Assembly (NCBI RefSeq): GCF_030161435.1
Contig: NZ_BSSV01000003.1
Location: 409,846-473,845, forward strand
DNA: 64,000 nt
Direction of reading: 5' to 3'
Source of the DNA: Thalassotalea loyana
GTDB taxonomy: Bacteria > Pseudomonadota > Gammaproteobacteria > Enterobacterales > Alteromonadaceae
In this document: one piece after another, positions 36,245 to 44,988 of the stretch
Position numbering within the stretch: position 1 is the first letter of the stretch
How the letters are laid out: the number at the start of each line of letters is the position of its first letter
The notes under the pieces: model-generated
Told to the model about the DNA's origin: nothing
The model's database searches: none
Seen by the model: the letters and a program-made list of their open reading frames with translations, nothing else
Made by a program: the position numbers and the translations under genes

Positions 36245-36865
36245 TTATAAAATATCTAACAACTCAACATCGAAGATTAATGCAGAGTATGGTGGAATAG
36301 CACCTTGAGAGCCACGCTCACCGTACGCCAAGTTGTATGGGATATATAAACGGTACTTAGCGCCAACAGGCATTAATTGTAATGCTTCAGTCCAGCCAGC
36401 AATAACACCGCCAACAGGGAATTCTGCAGGTTGACCGCGATCGTATGAGCTGTCGAATACATCACCATTAATGAATGTACCGTGGTAATGCGTACGAACA
36501 GTACTTGCAGCAGTTGGCTTATCACCTTCACCTGCAGCTAAAATTTCGTATTGTAAACCTGAGTCAGTTACCGTCACTTCGTCACGCTTAGCATTTTCTG
36601 CTAAGAACGCTTCACCTTCAGCAGCCATTTCTTTTGCTGCTTCTTGCTCTTGCTCTTGTAACTTTTTAGAAACGATAGAAAATGCTTCATTTAATGCTTC
36701 ATCGCTAACTTGGCTAGCTTCACCAGCCAACGCATCAGCTAAACCAGCCTGTACAGCTGTTACATCAAAGTCTTTAAAAGGGTTGTTTCGTAACTGATCA
36801 CCTAATTGGCGACCTACACCGTAACTTACACGTTGTTCAATTGATTCAAATTTAGTATCAGACAT
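36245..36865 (-). CDS. fklB: FKBP-type peptidyl-prolyl isomerase (FKBP22/FklB type)
   Basis: A 206-residue isomerase with an N-terminal helical dimerisation domain (residues 1-90, VSYGVGRQLGDQLRNNPF) and a C-terminal FKBP domain (VRTHYHGTFINGDVFDSSYDRGQPAEFPVGGVIAGWTEAL, then RLYIPYNLAYGERG). No signal peptide is seen, so it is probably cytoplasmic like Escherichia coli FklB. It folds proline-containing proteins. The gene is monocistronic, ending in a strong terminator. Confidence 0.93.
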   Translation of the reverse strand: MSDTKFESIEQRVSYGVGRQLGDQLRNNPFKDFDVTAVQAGLADALAGEASQVSDEALNEAFSIVSKKLQEQEQEAAKEMAAEGEAFLAENAKRDEVTVTDSGLQYEILAAGEGDKPTAASTVRTHYHGTFINGDVFDSSYDRGQPAEFPVGGVIAGWTEALQLMPVGAKYRLYIPYNLAYGERGSQGAIPPYSALIFDVELLDIL

Positions 36866-37009
36866 TATTTTTCTTCACTTAAAAATTTCGGCGAAAATGA
36901 TAGCACAATCAATCTTTGTAAAGTAGTCATTTAACAGCGAAATAATAGAACATCACGTTATAAGTTGTGACGGCAACCTCAAATCCATTTAGCCGTCTAA
37001 ACATCTAGA

Positions 37010-37037
37010 TTGACAGTTCAACCTAGTTGTCTATAAT
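37010..37037 (+). promoter_or_regulatory. Perfect consensus sigma-70 promoter of the NhaC-type gene
   Basis: TTGACA at 37010-37015 and TATAAT at 37032-37037 with a 16-base spacer, both hexamers perfect. Transcription would begin near 37044, giving a leader of about 83 bases before the ATG at 37127. Confidence 0.8.
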
Positions 37038-37126
37038 GCTCAACCTGCGAATCAATTGTTACCTTTTACCTACACACTTAAACATGCTAAAAAGTACGCA
37101 AGTAAATAATTTTTAATGGAAACTCA

Positions 37127-38437
37127 ATGCAATCAGATAATATCAATCCGCCTAGCCTAAAAGCGTTAATTCCTTTTTTAGTTTTCTTAGGCCTGTTTTT
37201 AGGCACCGGAATTATTCTGACATACCAAGGGGTTGAGTTTGCTTTTTACCAGTTGCCAGTAAGTATTGCGATTATTCCCGCCATTTTTGTCGCCTTATAC
37301 TTAGGAAAAGAGACAATTGATAAGAAGATTGGGCAATTTATCAAAGGCGCTGGTCACGAAAACATCATCACAATGTGCATGATTTATTTGCTAGCAGGAG
37401 CTTTTGCAAGTGTTGCTAAAGCTACCGGTAGCGTAGATGCAAGTGTTCAATTAGGCTTAGCCTTATTTCCGGCATACCTATTATTACCTGGTTTATTTAT
37501 TGTCTCAGCGTTTATCGCAACGGCTATGGGAACATCCATGGGCACAATTGCGGCAATCGCCCCTATTGCCCTTGGTTTTGTTGAAACCGCAGATGTTAAC
37601 CCTGCGCTAATCGCAGGTGTGATCATTTCTGGAGCAATCTTTGGTGATAATTTATCAATTATTTCTGACACAACTATCGCCGCAACGCGTAGTCAAGGCG
37701 CGCAAATGAAGGATAAATTCAAAACAAACTTCAAATTTGCGGTTCCTGCTGCTGTTATTTGCCTCGTTATTTTTACTTTCTTGGGCGAAAGTATTGATTA
37801 CCAAACATCAAGTGATATTCAGTTTATTGGTTTAATTCCTTATTTGTTGATTCTGACTTTAGCACTGCTCGGTGTGAACGTATTTGTTGTATTGACTGTT
37901 GGCATAATCACCGCGGCACTAATCGGTTACATCTCATCTGGCTACGAACTACTGGCTTTTGTAAGTGACATCAACAGTGGCTTTAGCAATATGCAAGACA
38001 TTTTTATTCTCTCGCTATTTATCGGTGGCTTGAGTGCTTTAGTGAAACATCAAGGTGGCTTAGCAGCGTTAACTCGAAAAATTGAGGCGACAACCCGTTC
38101 AATCAGCAAAAATAACAATAAGAAGGCAGCAGGAGTCGGTATTGGCATGCTAGCTTTCTTTACTAACTTTTTTACGGCAAACAATACAGTGTCAATTATC
38201 GTCACCGGTGACACGGCAAAAGAACTAGCAACAGATGCCGAACTCACGCCCGCACAGTCTGCCAGTTTACTTGATATTTTTGCTTGTATCAGTCAAGGTC
38301 TAATTCCATATGGTGCTCAAGCATTATTGTTAGGTGCCACAATGAAAATATCGCCAGTTGACGTTGTCACTTATTCGTTTTATCCAATGGTTTTATTTAT
38401 TGTTGTGCTCTTGATGTTTAATAAAGCGACGAAGTAG
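37127..38437 (+). CDS. Na+/H+ antiporter, NhaC family
   Basis: A 436-residue inner-membrane protein with roughly 11-12 hydrophobic helices of the NhaC-type antiporter family. Conserved regions are TAMGTSMGTIAAIAPIALG, IFGDNLSIISDTTIAATRSQGAQ and FFTANNTVSIIVTGDTAKEL. The DNLSIISDTT region holds the ion-binding aspartates. It would exchange sodium for protons, sensible in a marine bacterium. It is a single gene with a perfect promoter and a strong terminator. A dicarboxylate or amino-acid antiport role (MleN-like) cannot be excluded. Confidence 0.87.
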   Translation: MQSDNINPPSLKALIPFLVFLGLFLGTGIILTYQGVEFAFYQLPVSIAIIPAIFVALYLGKETIDKKIGQFIKGAGHENIITMCMIYLLAGAFASVAKATGSVDASVQLGLALFPAYLLLPGLFIVSAFIATAMGTSMGTIAAIAPIALGFVETADVNPALIAGVIISGAIFGDNLSIISDTTIAATRSQGAQMKDKFKTNFKFAVPAAVICLVIFTFLGESIDYQTSSDIQFIGLIPYLLILTLALLGVNVFVVLTVGIITAALIGYISSGYELLAFVSDINSGFSNMQDIFILSLFIGGLSALVKHQGGLAALTRKIEATTRSISKNNNKKAAGVGIGMLAFFTNFFTANNTVSIIVTGDTAKELATDAELTPAQSASLLDIFACISQGLIPYGAQALLLGATMKISPVDVVTYSFYPMVLFIVVLLMFNKATK

Positions 38438-38460
38438 TTCAGCAGTCTTATCGTTGAAAT

Positions 38461-38491
38461 AAAAAAGGGTCAGCATTGCGGACCCTTTTTT
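38461..38491. terminator. Bidirectional terminator between NhaC and M48 genes
   Basis: AAAAAAGGGTC and GACCCTTTTTT form a perfect 11-base stem around a 9-base loop, with A and T tracts on either side. It serves the convergent genes at 37127 and 38501. Confidence 0.92.
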
Positions 38492-38500
38492 ATTATTCGT

Positions 38501-39307
38501 TTAACCGATTGGATTTGCACAGTTCGGTTTCGTTTTACTCTGCCTGTAAACTGGCGTTGTTTTCGTCATATGTGCTTTAAGGTTCTTAATTCGGCTTTGA
38601 TTCGATGGATGCGTCGACATGAATTCAGGCGGTTGATTTCCACCACTTGCCTTAGCCATATTTTGCCACAACTTGACAGACGCTTCTGGATTAAATCCCG
38701 CTTTGGCCATTAAGTCTTGTCCAATAATATCGGCTTCTGTCTCATGAGAACGTCCATATGGCATCAATGCACCATACTGCGTTGCTGCCCCAAGTGCTGC
38801 CATCGTTAGTGCTTTCTTATCGTTATCCATATCCCCGAGTAGCACACCTGTAGCAATTAGACCAATTCCAGCGAGCTGCTCAGCTGATATACGTTCATTT
38901 GCATGCTCTTCAATAACGTGCGCGACTTCATGCCCCATGATAGCTGCTAATTGATGTTGATCTTCCGCGACGTTGAGAATACCGGTAAAAACGCCAATTT
39001 TACCGCCAGGTAAGGCAAACGCATTTATTTGGTCAGAATCAAACACAACGACTTCCCACTCTCCATCATGGGCGCTTTTGGGAACGTGCACCGTAATGAA
39101 ATCAGCGACGCATTGGACATATGCATTAGTTTTTTTGTCTGTACTAATCTTTTGGTTTTTTTTCATTTCCTCAAAAGATTGAGCCCCCATTACGTTCAAC
39201 TTATTTTGATCCATAAAGGCAATTTTACTTCGCCCTGTAGAAGACGTACTGCAACCTGCGACTGTGAGCGCAAGTAATAATGCCGAACTAAGTAACGCAC
39301 GTTTCAT
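38501..39307 (-). CDS. M48-family metallopeptidase lipoprotein
   Basis: A 268-residue lipoprotein peptidase. The signal peptide ends in a lipobox TVAGC (Cys19). The zinc site is HEVAH in MGHEVAHVIEEHANER near 127, and the third ligand lies in ETEADIIGQDLM near 190. It resembles the LoiP/YcaL group of periplasmic M48 proteases involved in outer-membrane protein quality control. It is an isolated gene with no obvious operon partner. Confidence 0.9.
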   Translation of the reverse strand: MKRALLSSALLLALTVAGCSTSSTGRSKIAFMDQNKLNVMGAQSFEEMKKNQKISTDKKTNAYVQCVADFITVHVPKSAHDGEWEVVVFDSDQINAFALPGGKIGVFTGILNVAEDQHQLAAIMGHEVAHVIEEHANERISAEQLAGIGLIATGVLLGDMDNDKKALTMAALGAATQYGALMPYGRSHETEADIIGQDLMAKAGFNPEASVKLWQNMAKASGGNQPPEFMSTHPSNQSRIKNLKAHMTKTTPVYRQSKTKPNCANPIG

Positions 39308-39416
39308 TGCAATCCCTTAAATTAAATTTAAATACTATGAATAGTTTACGAGATTGAATAGAAAAATGACAAGTAGTTAATGGATAAAACTCGCTAGCGA
39401 AGAGTCATTTAATATG

Positions 39417-40913
39417 CTACTTGAGGCGATCACCTGAGATTAAACAAAAAGAAAACTGGCTACCTACTCCTAGTTCACTTTCAACCGAAATTTCACTGCC
39501 CAATAACTCAATAAGTTTCTGGCTTATTGTCAATCCAAGACCAATATTCTTTTGGTTTACTGTTTGAATACTGTTACTCGCTTGATAGCGAGCATTAAAT
39601 ATTTGCTCAAGTTCCTCTTGTTTAATCCCAATGCCACTATCTTTTATCGAGACTTGATATTGACCATTTTCTGCTTGCTTTACAATAAGCTCAACTTTGC
39701 CACCGGCAGGCGTGTGTCGTAAGGCATTGTCGATGAGGTTTGTGATAACACGCTCAAGTTTATTTAGGTCGCTAATAACGACAATGTGATGCTCTACAGG
39801 GCTAAAAACTAAATCAATATTTTGCCTTTTTGCCTCTAATGCAAACTTATCAATAATGTCATAAAGGACTTCAACTAAATTAAAACGCTCATTGACGATG
39901 TTTACGTGTCCATTCTCAAGGTGTGCTAGCTCAAATATCTGGTCTATTAACTGTCGCAACTGGCATGCATTTCTCAATGATGTTGCAATAAAAGCCTGCT
40001 CTTGCTCTTTTGTTAATTGAGATTTTTTAAGGTGTAATGTTTCAAGGTAGCCATGCAAGGACGCAAGTGGCGTTCTAAGATCATGAGATATTTCAGCTAA
40101 TAATTCTTTTCGCTGATGATCGATGTTTTCCAACTGCTTAAATTGCGCTTCGATGTGTGCCATCATCGTTGTAAATATTGCACCGAGTTGATGAACCTCA
40201 TTTTTGGCATCAGGCTGCCATTGACTCAACGAAATATTATCGGCATTGAACCCTTGTTTGGTGACTAGGGTCATTTCTAGATTTAATAGTCTAAGCGGTG
40301 ACGTGATGTTTCGGAAAAGCCAGAGCATTAAGATAAAAACAGCTGCTAACCCAATGGTTAACATGACAAGCGACACTTCTATTTTTGATTCTTTCTTTAC
40401 TTGATCAAAGGTATCAACGTACCGCTCACCTGCGACAATGACATACAAATACCCCATTAACGTAGAGCCATTAAAAATAGGTGTAGCTGAAAAAATTTTT
40501 TGACGAGTTGGGTGTTTAGGATCATCACCATAAACGGGCAGAGGGTGGCGATATTGAATTAAGTTGTCGATGGGTTTGAGACTGACCTTATCTCTTTTTA
40601 CCAATGATTTATCAGCTGAGAAAGTCAAAATATAACCGTCTTTATCAAGCAAATAAAATTCAAATGCAGGTCCTAATATCATCAACGTGTGAAACAGGTT
40701 TTTTAATGCATCATAATCATAAACGCCTTTTTGCAATAAAGGATTATCACGCACTAAGCTTGGCGCTAGCGACAAATGCAATCGCTGTTGTGACTCGAAG
40801 CGAGTTTTTTGCTCAAGGTGTTGCCCCCAAAAGTAAAAGACACTTGCTATAAACAAAAACAAGCACGTTAGTACAATGGCGAGCTTTTGGTAGAGTGAAA
40901 GATTCACGCACAC
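39417..40913 (-). CDS. Sensor histidine kinase with HAMP domain
   Basis: A 498-residue membrane kinase. Two transmembrane helices (9-29 and 180-201) flank a periplasmic sensor of about 150 residues. HAMP (about 200-258) is followed by HisKA with the phosphoacceptor in EISHDLRTPLASLHG (His277) and the ATPase domain with NLIDNALRHTPAGG, DSGIGI and GLGLTISQKLIELLG. Its start overlaps the response regulator end by ten bases. It is the last gene of a run that includes two spondin-domain proteins, which suggests it senses or controls an envelope or surface state. Confidence 0.94.
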   Translation of the reverse strand: MCVNLSLYQKLAIVLTCLFLFIASVFYFWGQHLEQKTRFESQQRLHLSLAPSLVRDNPLLQKGVYDYDALKNLFHTLMILGPAFEFYLLDKDGYILTFSADKSLVKRDKVSLKPIDNLIQYRHPLPVYGDDPKHPTRQKIFSATPIFNGSTLMGYLYVIVAGERYVDTFDQVKKESKIEVSLVMLTIGLAAVFILMLWLFRNITSPLRLLNLEMTLVTKQGFNADNISLSQWQPDAKNEVHQLGAIFTTMMAHIEAQFKQLENIDHQRKELLAEISHDLRTPLASLHGYLETLHLKKSQLTKEQEQAFIATSLRNACQLRQLIDQIFELAHLENGHVNIVNERFNLVEVLYDIIDKFALEAKRQNIDLVFSPVEHHIVVISDLNKLERVITNLIDNALRHTPAGGKVELIVKQAENGQYQVSIKDSGIGIKQEELEQIFNARYQASNSIQTVNQKNIGLGLTISQKLIELLGSEISVESELGVGSQFSFCLISGDRLK

Positions 40914-41626
40914 ACGCCTCGGCGATTAAACTTATAACCAACGCCCCAAACCGTTTGCACGATCTCAGGTTTTGTGGCATTGCGTTCTAGTTTCGCACGT
41001 AATCTATTAATATGAGAGTTAACGGTGTGCTCGTATCCACTATGGTGATAGCCCCAAACAGAGGATAAAAGTTGCGAGCGAGAAAAGACTTGATCTGGAT
41101 GTTTAGCTAAGTGGTGCAATAACTCATATTCTGTTGCAGTAAGTTCGATGACTTCATTTTTGTAAATCACTTGGTGTGTTAAATGGTTTATTTGCAAGTC
41201 ACCAAGTACGATGGATTGTTCGGTTTGATCGGTGGACTTTAACGCTTTAAACAAAGCAAGTTTTCTTAGCTGTGCTCGCACTCTAGCCTGGAGTTCACGG
41301 ACACTGTAGGGCTTGGCAATATAGTCATCTGCACCTAGCTCTAAGCCTAAGACACGGTCGGTTTCAGAATCTCTTGAGGTTAACATAATAACGGCTAGCT
41401 CCGGCTGTTTAGTTTTAAGTTCTCGACAAACATCTAAACCCGAGATTCCTGGCAACATCACATCTAAAATCAACAATTCAATGTCGTGCTGATTAGCAAG
41501 TTTTAATGCTTGCTCACCAGAACTGGCATATATCACATTCAGTTGTAATTCCGTAAGATGCAGCGTTACTAAATTGGCTAAATCAGGATCGTCTTCAACT
41601 AATAATACATTTTGATTCATGGTCAC
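40904..41626 (-). CDS. OmpR/PhoB-type response regulator
   Basis: A 240-residue two-component regulator. The receiver domain has VEDDPDLA, phosphoacceptor Asp55 in LLILDVMLPG, and Lys in DDYIAKPYSVRE. The C-terminal winged-helix effector (about 135-235) has VIELTATEYELLHHLAKHPDQVFSRSQLL and HINRLRAKLE. It starts 42 bases after the spondin lipoprotein gene and overlaps its partner kinase. Regulators of this type bind direct repeats with 10-11 base spacing, such as those at 43167-43195. Confidence 0.95.
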   Translation of the reverse strand: MTMNQNVLLVEDDPDLANLVTLHLTELQLNVIYASSGEQALKLANQHDIELLILDVMLPGISGLDVCRELKTKQPELAVIMLTSRDSETDRVLGLELGADDYIAKPYSVRELQARVRAQLRKLALFKALKSTDQTEQSIVLGDLQINHLTHQVIYKNEVIELTATEYELLHHLAKHPDQVFSRSQLLSSVWGYHHSGYEHTVNSHINRLRAKLERNATKPEIVQTVWGVGYKFNRRGVCA

Positions 41627-41668
41627 TATCCGCTAATTATTAGCAAATAGTGACCATTATTTGATGTC

Positions 41669-42403
41669 CTATTGAGAGCGAGTAATCACAACTCTCATGG
41701 TAGGATTGTCAAATTTATGGGCCTGGGTCAGTACCGATGTCGATAATCCATCGTCTACCGAAACAACACCTGAATGCATTGTCACAACGTCTTGTCGATC
41801 GTCACGTTCTGCATTGTAGCCTTCACCACCATCGGCTGGGCCAGGGATTGTTCCCATCATTTCACTATTTGCTTCAGTTCCTGCATCATATGAACTGGTT
41901 ACCAGCGAAATACTTTCACCAACTTCTAAATCAGCGATAGATCTTGCGTTTACACCAGTAAATGCGTCATTAGTATTAACTAGCATAGTTGCCAAAGAAA
42001 TATGCATTGGCATGGTATCTTCAACCATCACTTCAATCGTTGCAGATGCTCCTGGCATCACAGGATCTTCAGTAGAACCAGCTGATAAAGCAACTGAGAC
42101 CTCTAGTAAACCACTATTGTCACCACCTTCAGCCATTACTTCTAATGCTTCACTTGCTGTTTCACCGAGGTTAAATAGGTTACCTTCATTATGTAAAACA
42201 ACCGCAACTGGTGATAAAGGTTGTGCGTTTGTAAGATTCGTTACCGTCACTTCATAGCTGTAAACTACAGGTGCCGGAGCAGGCGGCGTTGGTGGTGTTG
42301 GAGGCGTCGGCAAGTCATTGTCATTATCAGAACATGCTGCTAATAACGCAAACATTGACGTTACAACACCGAGTTTAATTAATTTAGGAAAGCGTTTCAT
42401 CAT
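41669..42403 (-). CDS. Spondin-domain lipoprotein
   Basis: A 244-residue exported protein. The signal peptide ends in a lipobox LLAAC, followed by an acidic stretch and a Pro/Thr linker with PTPPTPPTPP. The rest is a spondin_N domain: YEVTVTNLTNAQPLSPVAVVLHN, NLFNLGETASEALEVMAEGGDNSGL, later YDAGTEANSEMMG. In animals this fold is in extracellular-matrix proteins; the bacterial role is poorly known. It follows its shorter paralogue by six bases and is followed by the two-component genes. Confidence 0.85.
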   Translation of the reverse strand: MMKRFPKLIKLGVVTSMFALLAACSDNDNDLPTPPTPPTPPAPAPVVYSYEVTVTNLTNAQPLSPVAVVLHNEGNLFNLGETASEALEVMAEGGDNSGLLEVSVALSAGSTEDPVMPGASATIEVMVEDTMPMHISLATMLVNTNDAFTGVNARSIADLEVGESISLVTSSYDAGTEANSEMMGTIPGPADGGEGYNAERDDRQDVVTMHSGVVSVDDGLSTSVLTQAHKFDNPTMRVVITRSQ

Positions 42404-42409
42404 GCCCTC

Positions 42410-43105
42410 CTACATTACAACAACAGTAACTTTTGCAACAGGGTTTAACCAGCGGTGTACTTTATTGTCTAAGTCACTTACCCCACCTGTTGGGTTATCA
42501 TCACCTAAAGCACCACGGTGAATGTGAACAGTTTCATTAGATTCTTCAGTTGTTACGCCTGTTGCACCTGTGCCACCATCACCACCTGGAGCTACTGGAA
42601 TACCTGGAGTACCAGATGCGCCGCCGCCATTGATAATTTCATCGTTAGCTTCTGTACCAGCATCGTACGCGTTTAGGTATACAGTATATGTACCTGCTTC
42701 AGTAGGGATTGGCCAAGAGTTGAGTGCGACAAAACCGTCATTCGTTGGTAACATCATACCAGCGATAGATAAGTACATATTACCATCAGCTGTATCCATG
42801 CTTGCCGTTGTCGACATAGCTGGAGCCAATAGACCTGCTGCAGGATTTTCTACCACATCTGCACTAGCACCATTTAATACTGTCGCTAATCCAGAGATGT
42901 CCCCACCTTCAGCCATTGCTTGTAGCTCAGGCGATGCGGCTTCACCTAAAGAGAATAATGCAACGCTATCGTCGTGCGCAGCGATGACTAGAGGAGTGTA
43001 ATGAATACCGTGTGTAATGTTTGTCACGGTCACTTCGAGTTGTTGTGCCATTGCTAATGGGCTTAATGCCATTAACGCAGATAGAGTTAGTAATTTGCCT
43101 TTCAT
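42410..43105 (-). CDS. Spondin-domain secreted protein
   Basis: A 231-residue protein with a cleavable signal peptide (LTLSALMALSPLAMA) and a spondin_N domain: LEVTVTNITHGIHYTPLVIAAHD, ALFSLGEAASPELQAMAEGGDISGL, LNAYDAGTEANDE. A glycine-rich insert (GGGASGTPGIPVAPGGDGG) and a basic C-terminal strand follow. It is paralogous to the lipoprotein encoded next to it and is the first gene of the spondin/two-component run. Three 11-base direct repeats lie 62-90 bases upstream of the start. Confidence 0.85.
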   Translation of the reverse strand: MKGKLLTLSALMALSPLAMAQQLEVTVTNITHGIHYTPLVIAAHDDSVALFSLGEAASPELQAMAEGGDISGLATVLNGASADVVENPAAGLLAPAMSTTASMDTADGNMYLSIAGMMLPTNDGFVALNSWPIPTEAGTYTVYLNAYDAGTEANDEIINGGGASGTPGIPVAPGGDGGTGATGVTTEESNETVHIHRGALGDDNPTGGVSDLDNKVHRWLNPVAKVTVVVM

Positions 43106-43166
43106 TTTTTATCCTTGTTATCGATTTATTGACAACTTGAGTATGAAAGGCAAATATCAAGATAAA

Positions 43167-43195
43167 ATCACAAAATTATCACAATTTTATCACAG
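43167..43195 (-). promoter_or_regulatory. Three 11-base direct repeats, candidate OmpR-type regulator site
   Basis: On the minus strand TGTGATAAAAT, TGTGATAATTT and TGTGATTTTAT follow one another with exact 11-base periodicity (ATCACA on the plus strand at 43167, 43178 and 43189). Same-face direct repeats of this period are the usual target of OmpR/PhoB-type regulators. The cognate candidate is the regulator at 40904-41626. Confidence 0.6.
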
Positions 43196-43221
43196 CCGTA
43201 TTTTCTTTATTTTTTAACGAG

Positions 43222-43842
43222 TTATTTGTTTTTCACTAACGTGTCTCGACCTTTTCCACGATTATATACATCGCTTTTATTAAAGCCTAAAGTGACGTGA
43301 AAATCCTTTGGACCTAATTGAACTTGTTGTCTGAAAAACTGTGCCTCAGGTGAATGAGCAACCACATAATATGCGGTATTCTCGTCATTTGATACCGTGC
43401 CCAAGCCTACTAGTTCAACGGCAATTCCCTTATTCAAATCTAGCTTTGACACATCAATATTTTGATATTCATATGGATTAATCAATGTAAGATGAAAAGT
43501 GTAATGATCTCTCGCGCCTTGATTCTGTCGATAAGTATCAAAATTCACGCCTAAAATCTTTTTCATTTGTTTTAGATAGGTATCAACTTGTGCTTTGGAT
43601 ATGCGGCCCCCTAAATAAACTAAGCCGCTACTATCCTTCAACACGACAGGCTTTATCGTCAACCACTGAGCAAGGTTTTGATCTTCAGAAATTGAATATA
43701 CCTTTTCTTTATTGTTCTTTAGTGCTCTTGCCAATGGAGAGCTGTCATCGCTCGTTTGACTCATTGATAGGCCGGGAAAAAAGGCCAGACTAAGTGCAAG
43801 CGACATAGATAAAGTGCTAGATTTTATTTTAAACATACTCAT
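43222..43842 (-). CDS. Secreted 2H-phosphoesterase-like protein
   Basis: A 206-residue protein with a signal peptide (about 1-28, ending near SMSQ). Two H-x-T-h motifs are present, H117-L-T-L (in YTFHLTLINPYEY) and H182-V-T-L (in DFHVTLGF), separated by 65 residues. This is the hallmark of the 2H phosphoesterase superfamily, which cleaves cyclic phosphodiesters in RNA ends or nucleotides. Export to the periplasm is unusual for that superfamily. It is upstream of, and in the same direction as, the spondin genes, 116 bases away. Substrate unknown; assignment rests on the two motifs and length. Confidence 0.68.
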   Translation of the reverse strand: MSMFKIKSSTLSMSLALSLAFFPGLSMSQTSDDSSPLARALKNNKEKVYSISEDQNLAQWLTIKPVVLKDSSGLVYLGGRISKAQVDTYLKQMKKILGVNFDTYRQNQGARDHYTFHLTLINPYEYQNIDVSKLDLNKGIAVELVGLGTVSNDENTAYYVVAHSPEAQFFRQQVQLGPKDFHVTLGFNKSDVYNRGKGRDTLVKNK

Positions 43843-43886
43843 TCCATTATAATATTAGTGTTTTCTTGTAGATATTTTATCAGGTT

Positions 43887-44273
43887 ATGACGTCGTCGCT
43901 TTGGTTCTCTCCAGAACATTATCACATGATAGCAAAAACATATTACGCCAAAAGATGGACGCTATTGCTATGGAGTTTTTTATCTTTTGCGCTATTTGCT
44001 TTACTTGAAAGTCAAATTTTCAATCAAACTCCAGAGTTACTGATTGGCTTAGCATTATTTATTTTGTTTTTTGCCCTTCAAGCGCTTGTTTTTGCATCAT
44101 TTCTGTTTTTCTTTCGAACATTACCGTCGAAACAATTTAAGACGGATCAACATTCCGTTCAATACAGATTTTATCGCACGATAGAATGGGCTGAAACACT
44201 ATTATTTAGTTTTTTACTACCATTACCTGCACTAGGCTTTTTATATGCCGCAATCATGATGTTCATTAAATAA
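43887..44273 (+). CDS. Small membrane protein of unknown function
   Basis: A 128-residue protein with about three hydrophobic helices (about 27-45, 51-76 and 103-127), and short polar ends. The N-terminus MTSSLWFSPEHYHMIAKTYY is cytoplasmic or periplasmic by charge. It is nine bases upstream of the Rossmann-fold gene at 44283, so they are probably co-transcribed. No family recognised. Confidence 0.6.
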   Translation: MTSSLWFSPEHYHMIAKTYYAKRWTLLLWSFLSFALFALLESQIFNQTPELLIGLALFILFFALQALVFASFLFFFRTLPSKQFKTDQHSVQYRFYRTIEWAETLLFSFLLPLPALGFLYAAIMMFIK

Positions 44274-44282
44274 GGTAACAAG

Positions 44283-44984
44283 ATGAAGGTATTAATTTTT
44301 GGCGCTACCGGATTAACAGGTATAGAACTCGTAAGGCAAATACGTGATCATGCACTGGTAACTGAAATTCATATCGCTGCCAGAACCAAGCCTAAAAATA
44401 TCGAGCCAAGCGACAAGCTGAAGCTTCATCTTATTAACTTTAACTCTAAAGAAGCGATACATGATCTCATTACATCTGCGCACTTCGATTACATCTATTG
44501 TGCCCTTGGTACAACCATAAAAAAAACAGGTAGTAAAGAAGCGTTCAAAGCCATTGATGTTGACCTCATTAGCCTAATCGGTAGTGAAGCGTTATACCAC
44601 TCCTCCGCTAACGCGTTTTGCTTTATAAGTGCTATTGGCGCCGATATTTCAAGCAAGTTTTTTTACAATCATTGTAAAGGATTAACAGAGCAGAACCTTA
44701 TACAAACTATGCAGCACTCTTCAACGCAAAACAGACTAATTATTTGTCGTCCAAGCCTCTTAACGGGTAACCGCGATGAATTCAGACTCGGAGAAAACAT
44801 ATCGGCGATAATGAGTCGTGTATTGCCCTTTGTTTTCAAAGGGCCTTTTAAGCAGTACCGACCAATCGCCTGTGACACAGTAGCCGCGGCAATAATCAAA
44901 GAAACACTTGACGCGCCGTTAGCTGAAAAGCCACTGATTTCGGTGCTTGAAAACACTGATTTACATGCGCTTGGCTCGCTCTAG
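44283..44984 (+). CDS. NAD(P)-binding Rossmann protein (HTATIP2/YbjT-like)
   Basis: A 233-residue atypical SDR/NAD(P)-binding protein. FGATGLTGIELVRQI at the N-terminus is the dinucleotide motif, and CALGTTIKKTGSKEAFKAIDVDL is typical of the HTATIP2/TIP30 and related bacterial oxidoreductase-like group. SAIGADISSKFFYNHCKG contains the likely catalytic segment. It is short and is probably a reductase or a redox-sensing protein. It is co-directional with the upstream membrane gene. Substrate unknown. Confidence 0.78.
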   Translation: MKVLIFGATGLTGIELVRQIRDHALVTEIHIAARTKPKNIEPSDKLKLHLINFNSKEAIHDLITSAHFDYIYCALGTTIKKTGSKEAFKAIDVDLISLIGSEALYHSSANAFCFISAIGADISSKFFYNHCKGLTEQNLIQTMQHSSTQNRLIICRPSLLTGNRDEFRLGENISAIMSRVLPFVFKGPFKQYRPIACDTVAAAIIKETLDAPLAEKPLISVLENTDLHALGSL

Positions 44985-44988
44985 TCGT

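Noticed and set aside
42570..43001. 143-residue plus-strand frame
   Set aside because: Antisense shadow of the spondin gene, Pro/Ser-rich because of the glycine-rich insert on the other strand.
43167..43195. CRP binding site (TGTGA half sites)
   Set aside because: CRP needs the palindrome TGTGA-N6-TCACA; here the half sites are direct repeats, all in one orientation.
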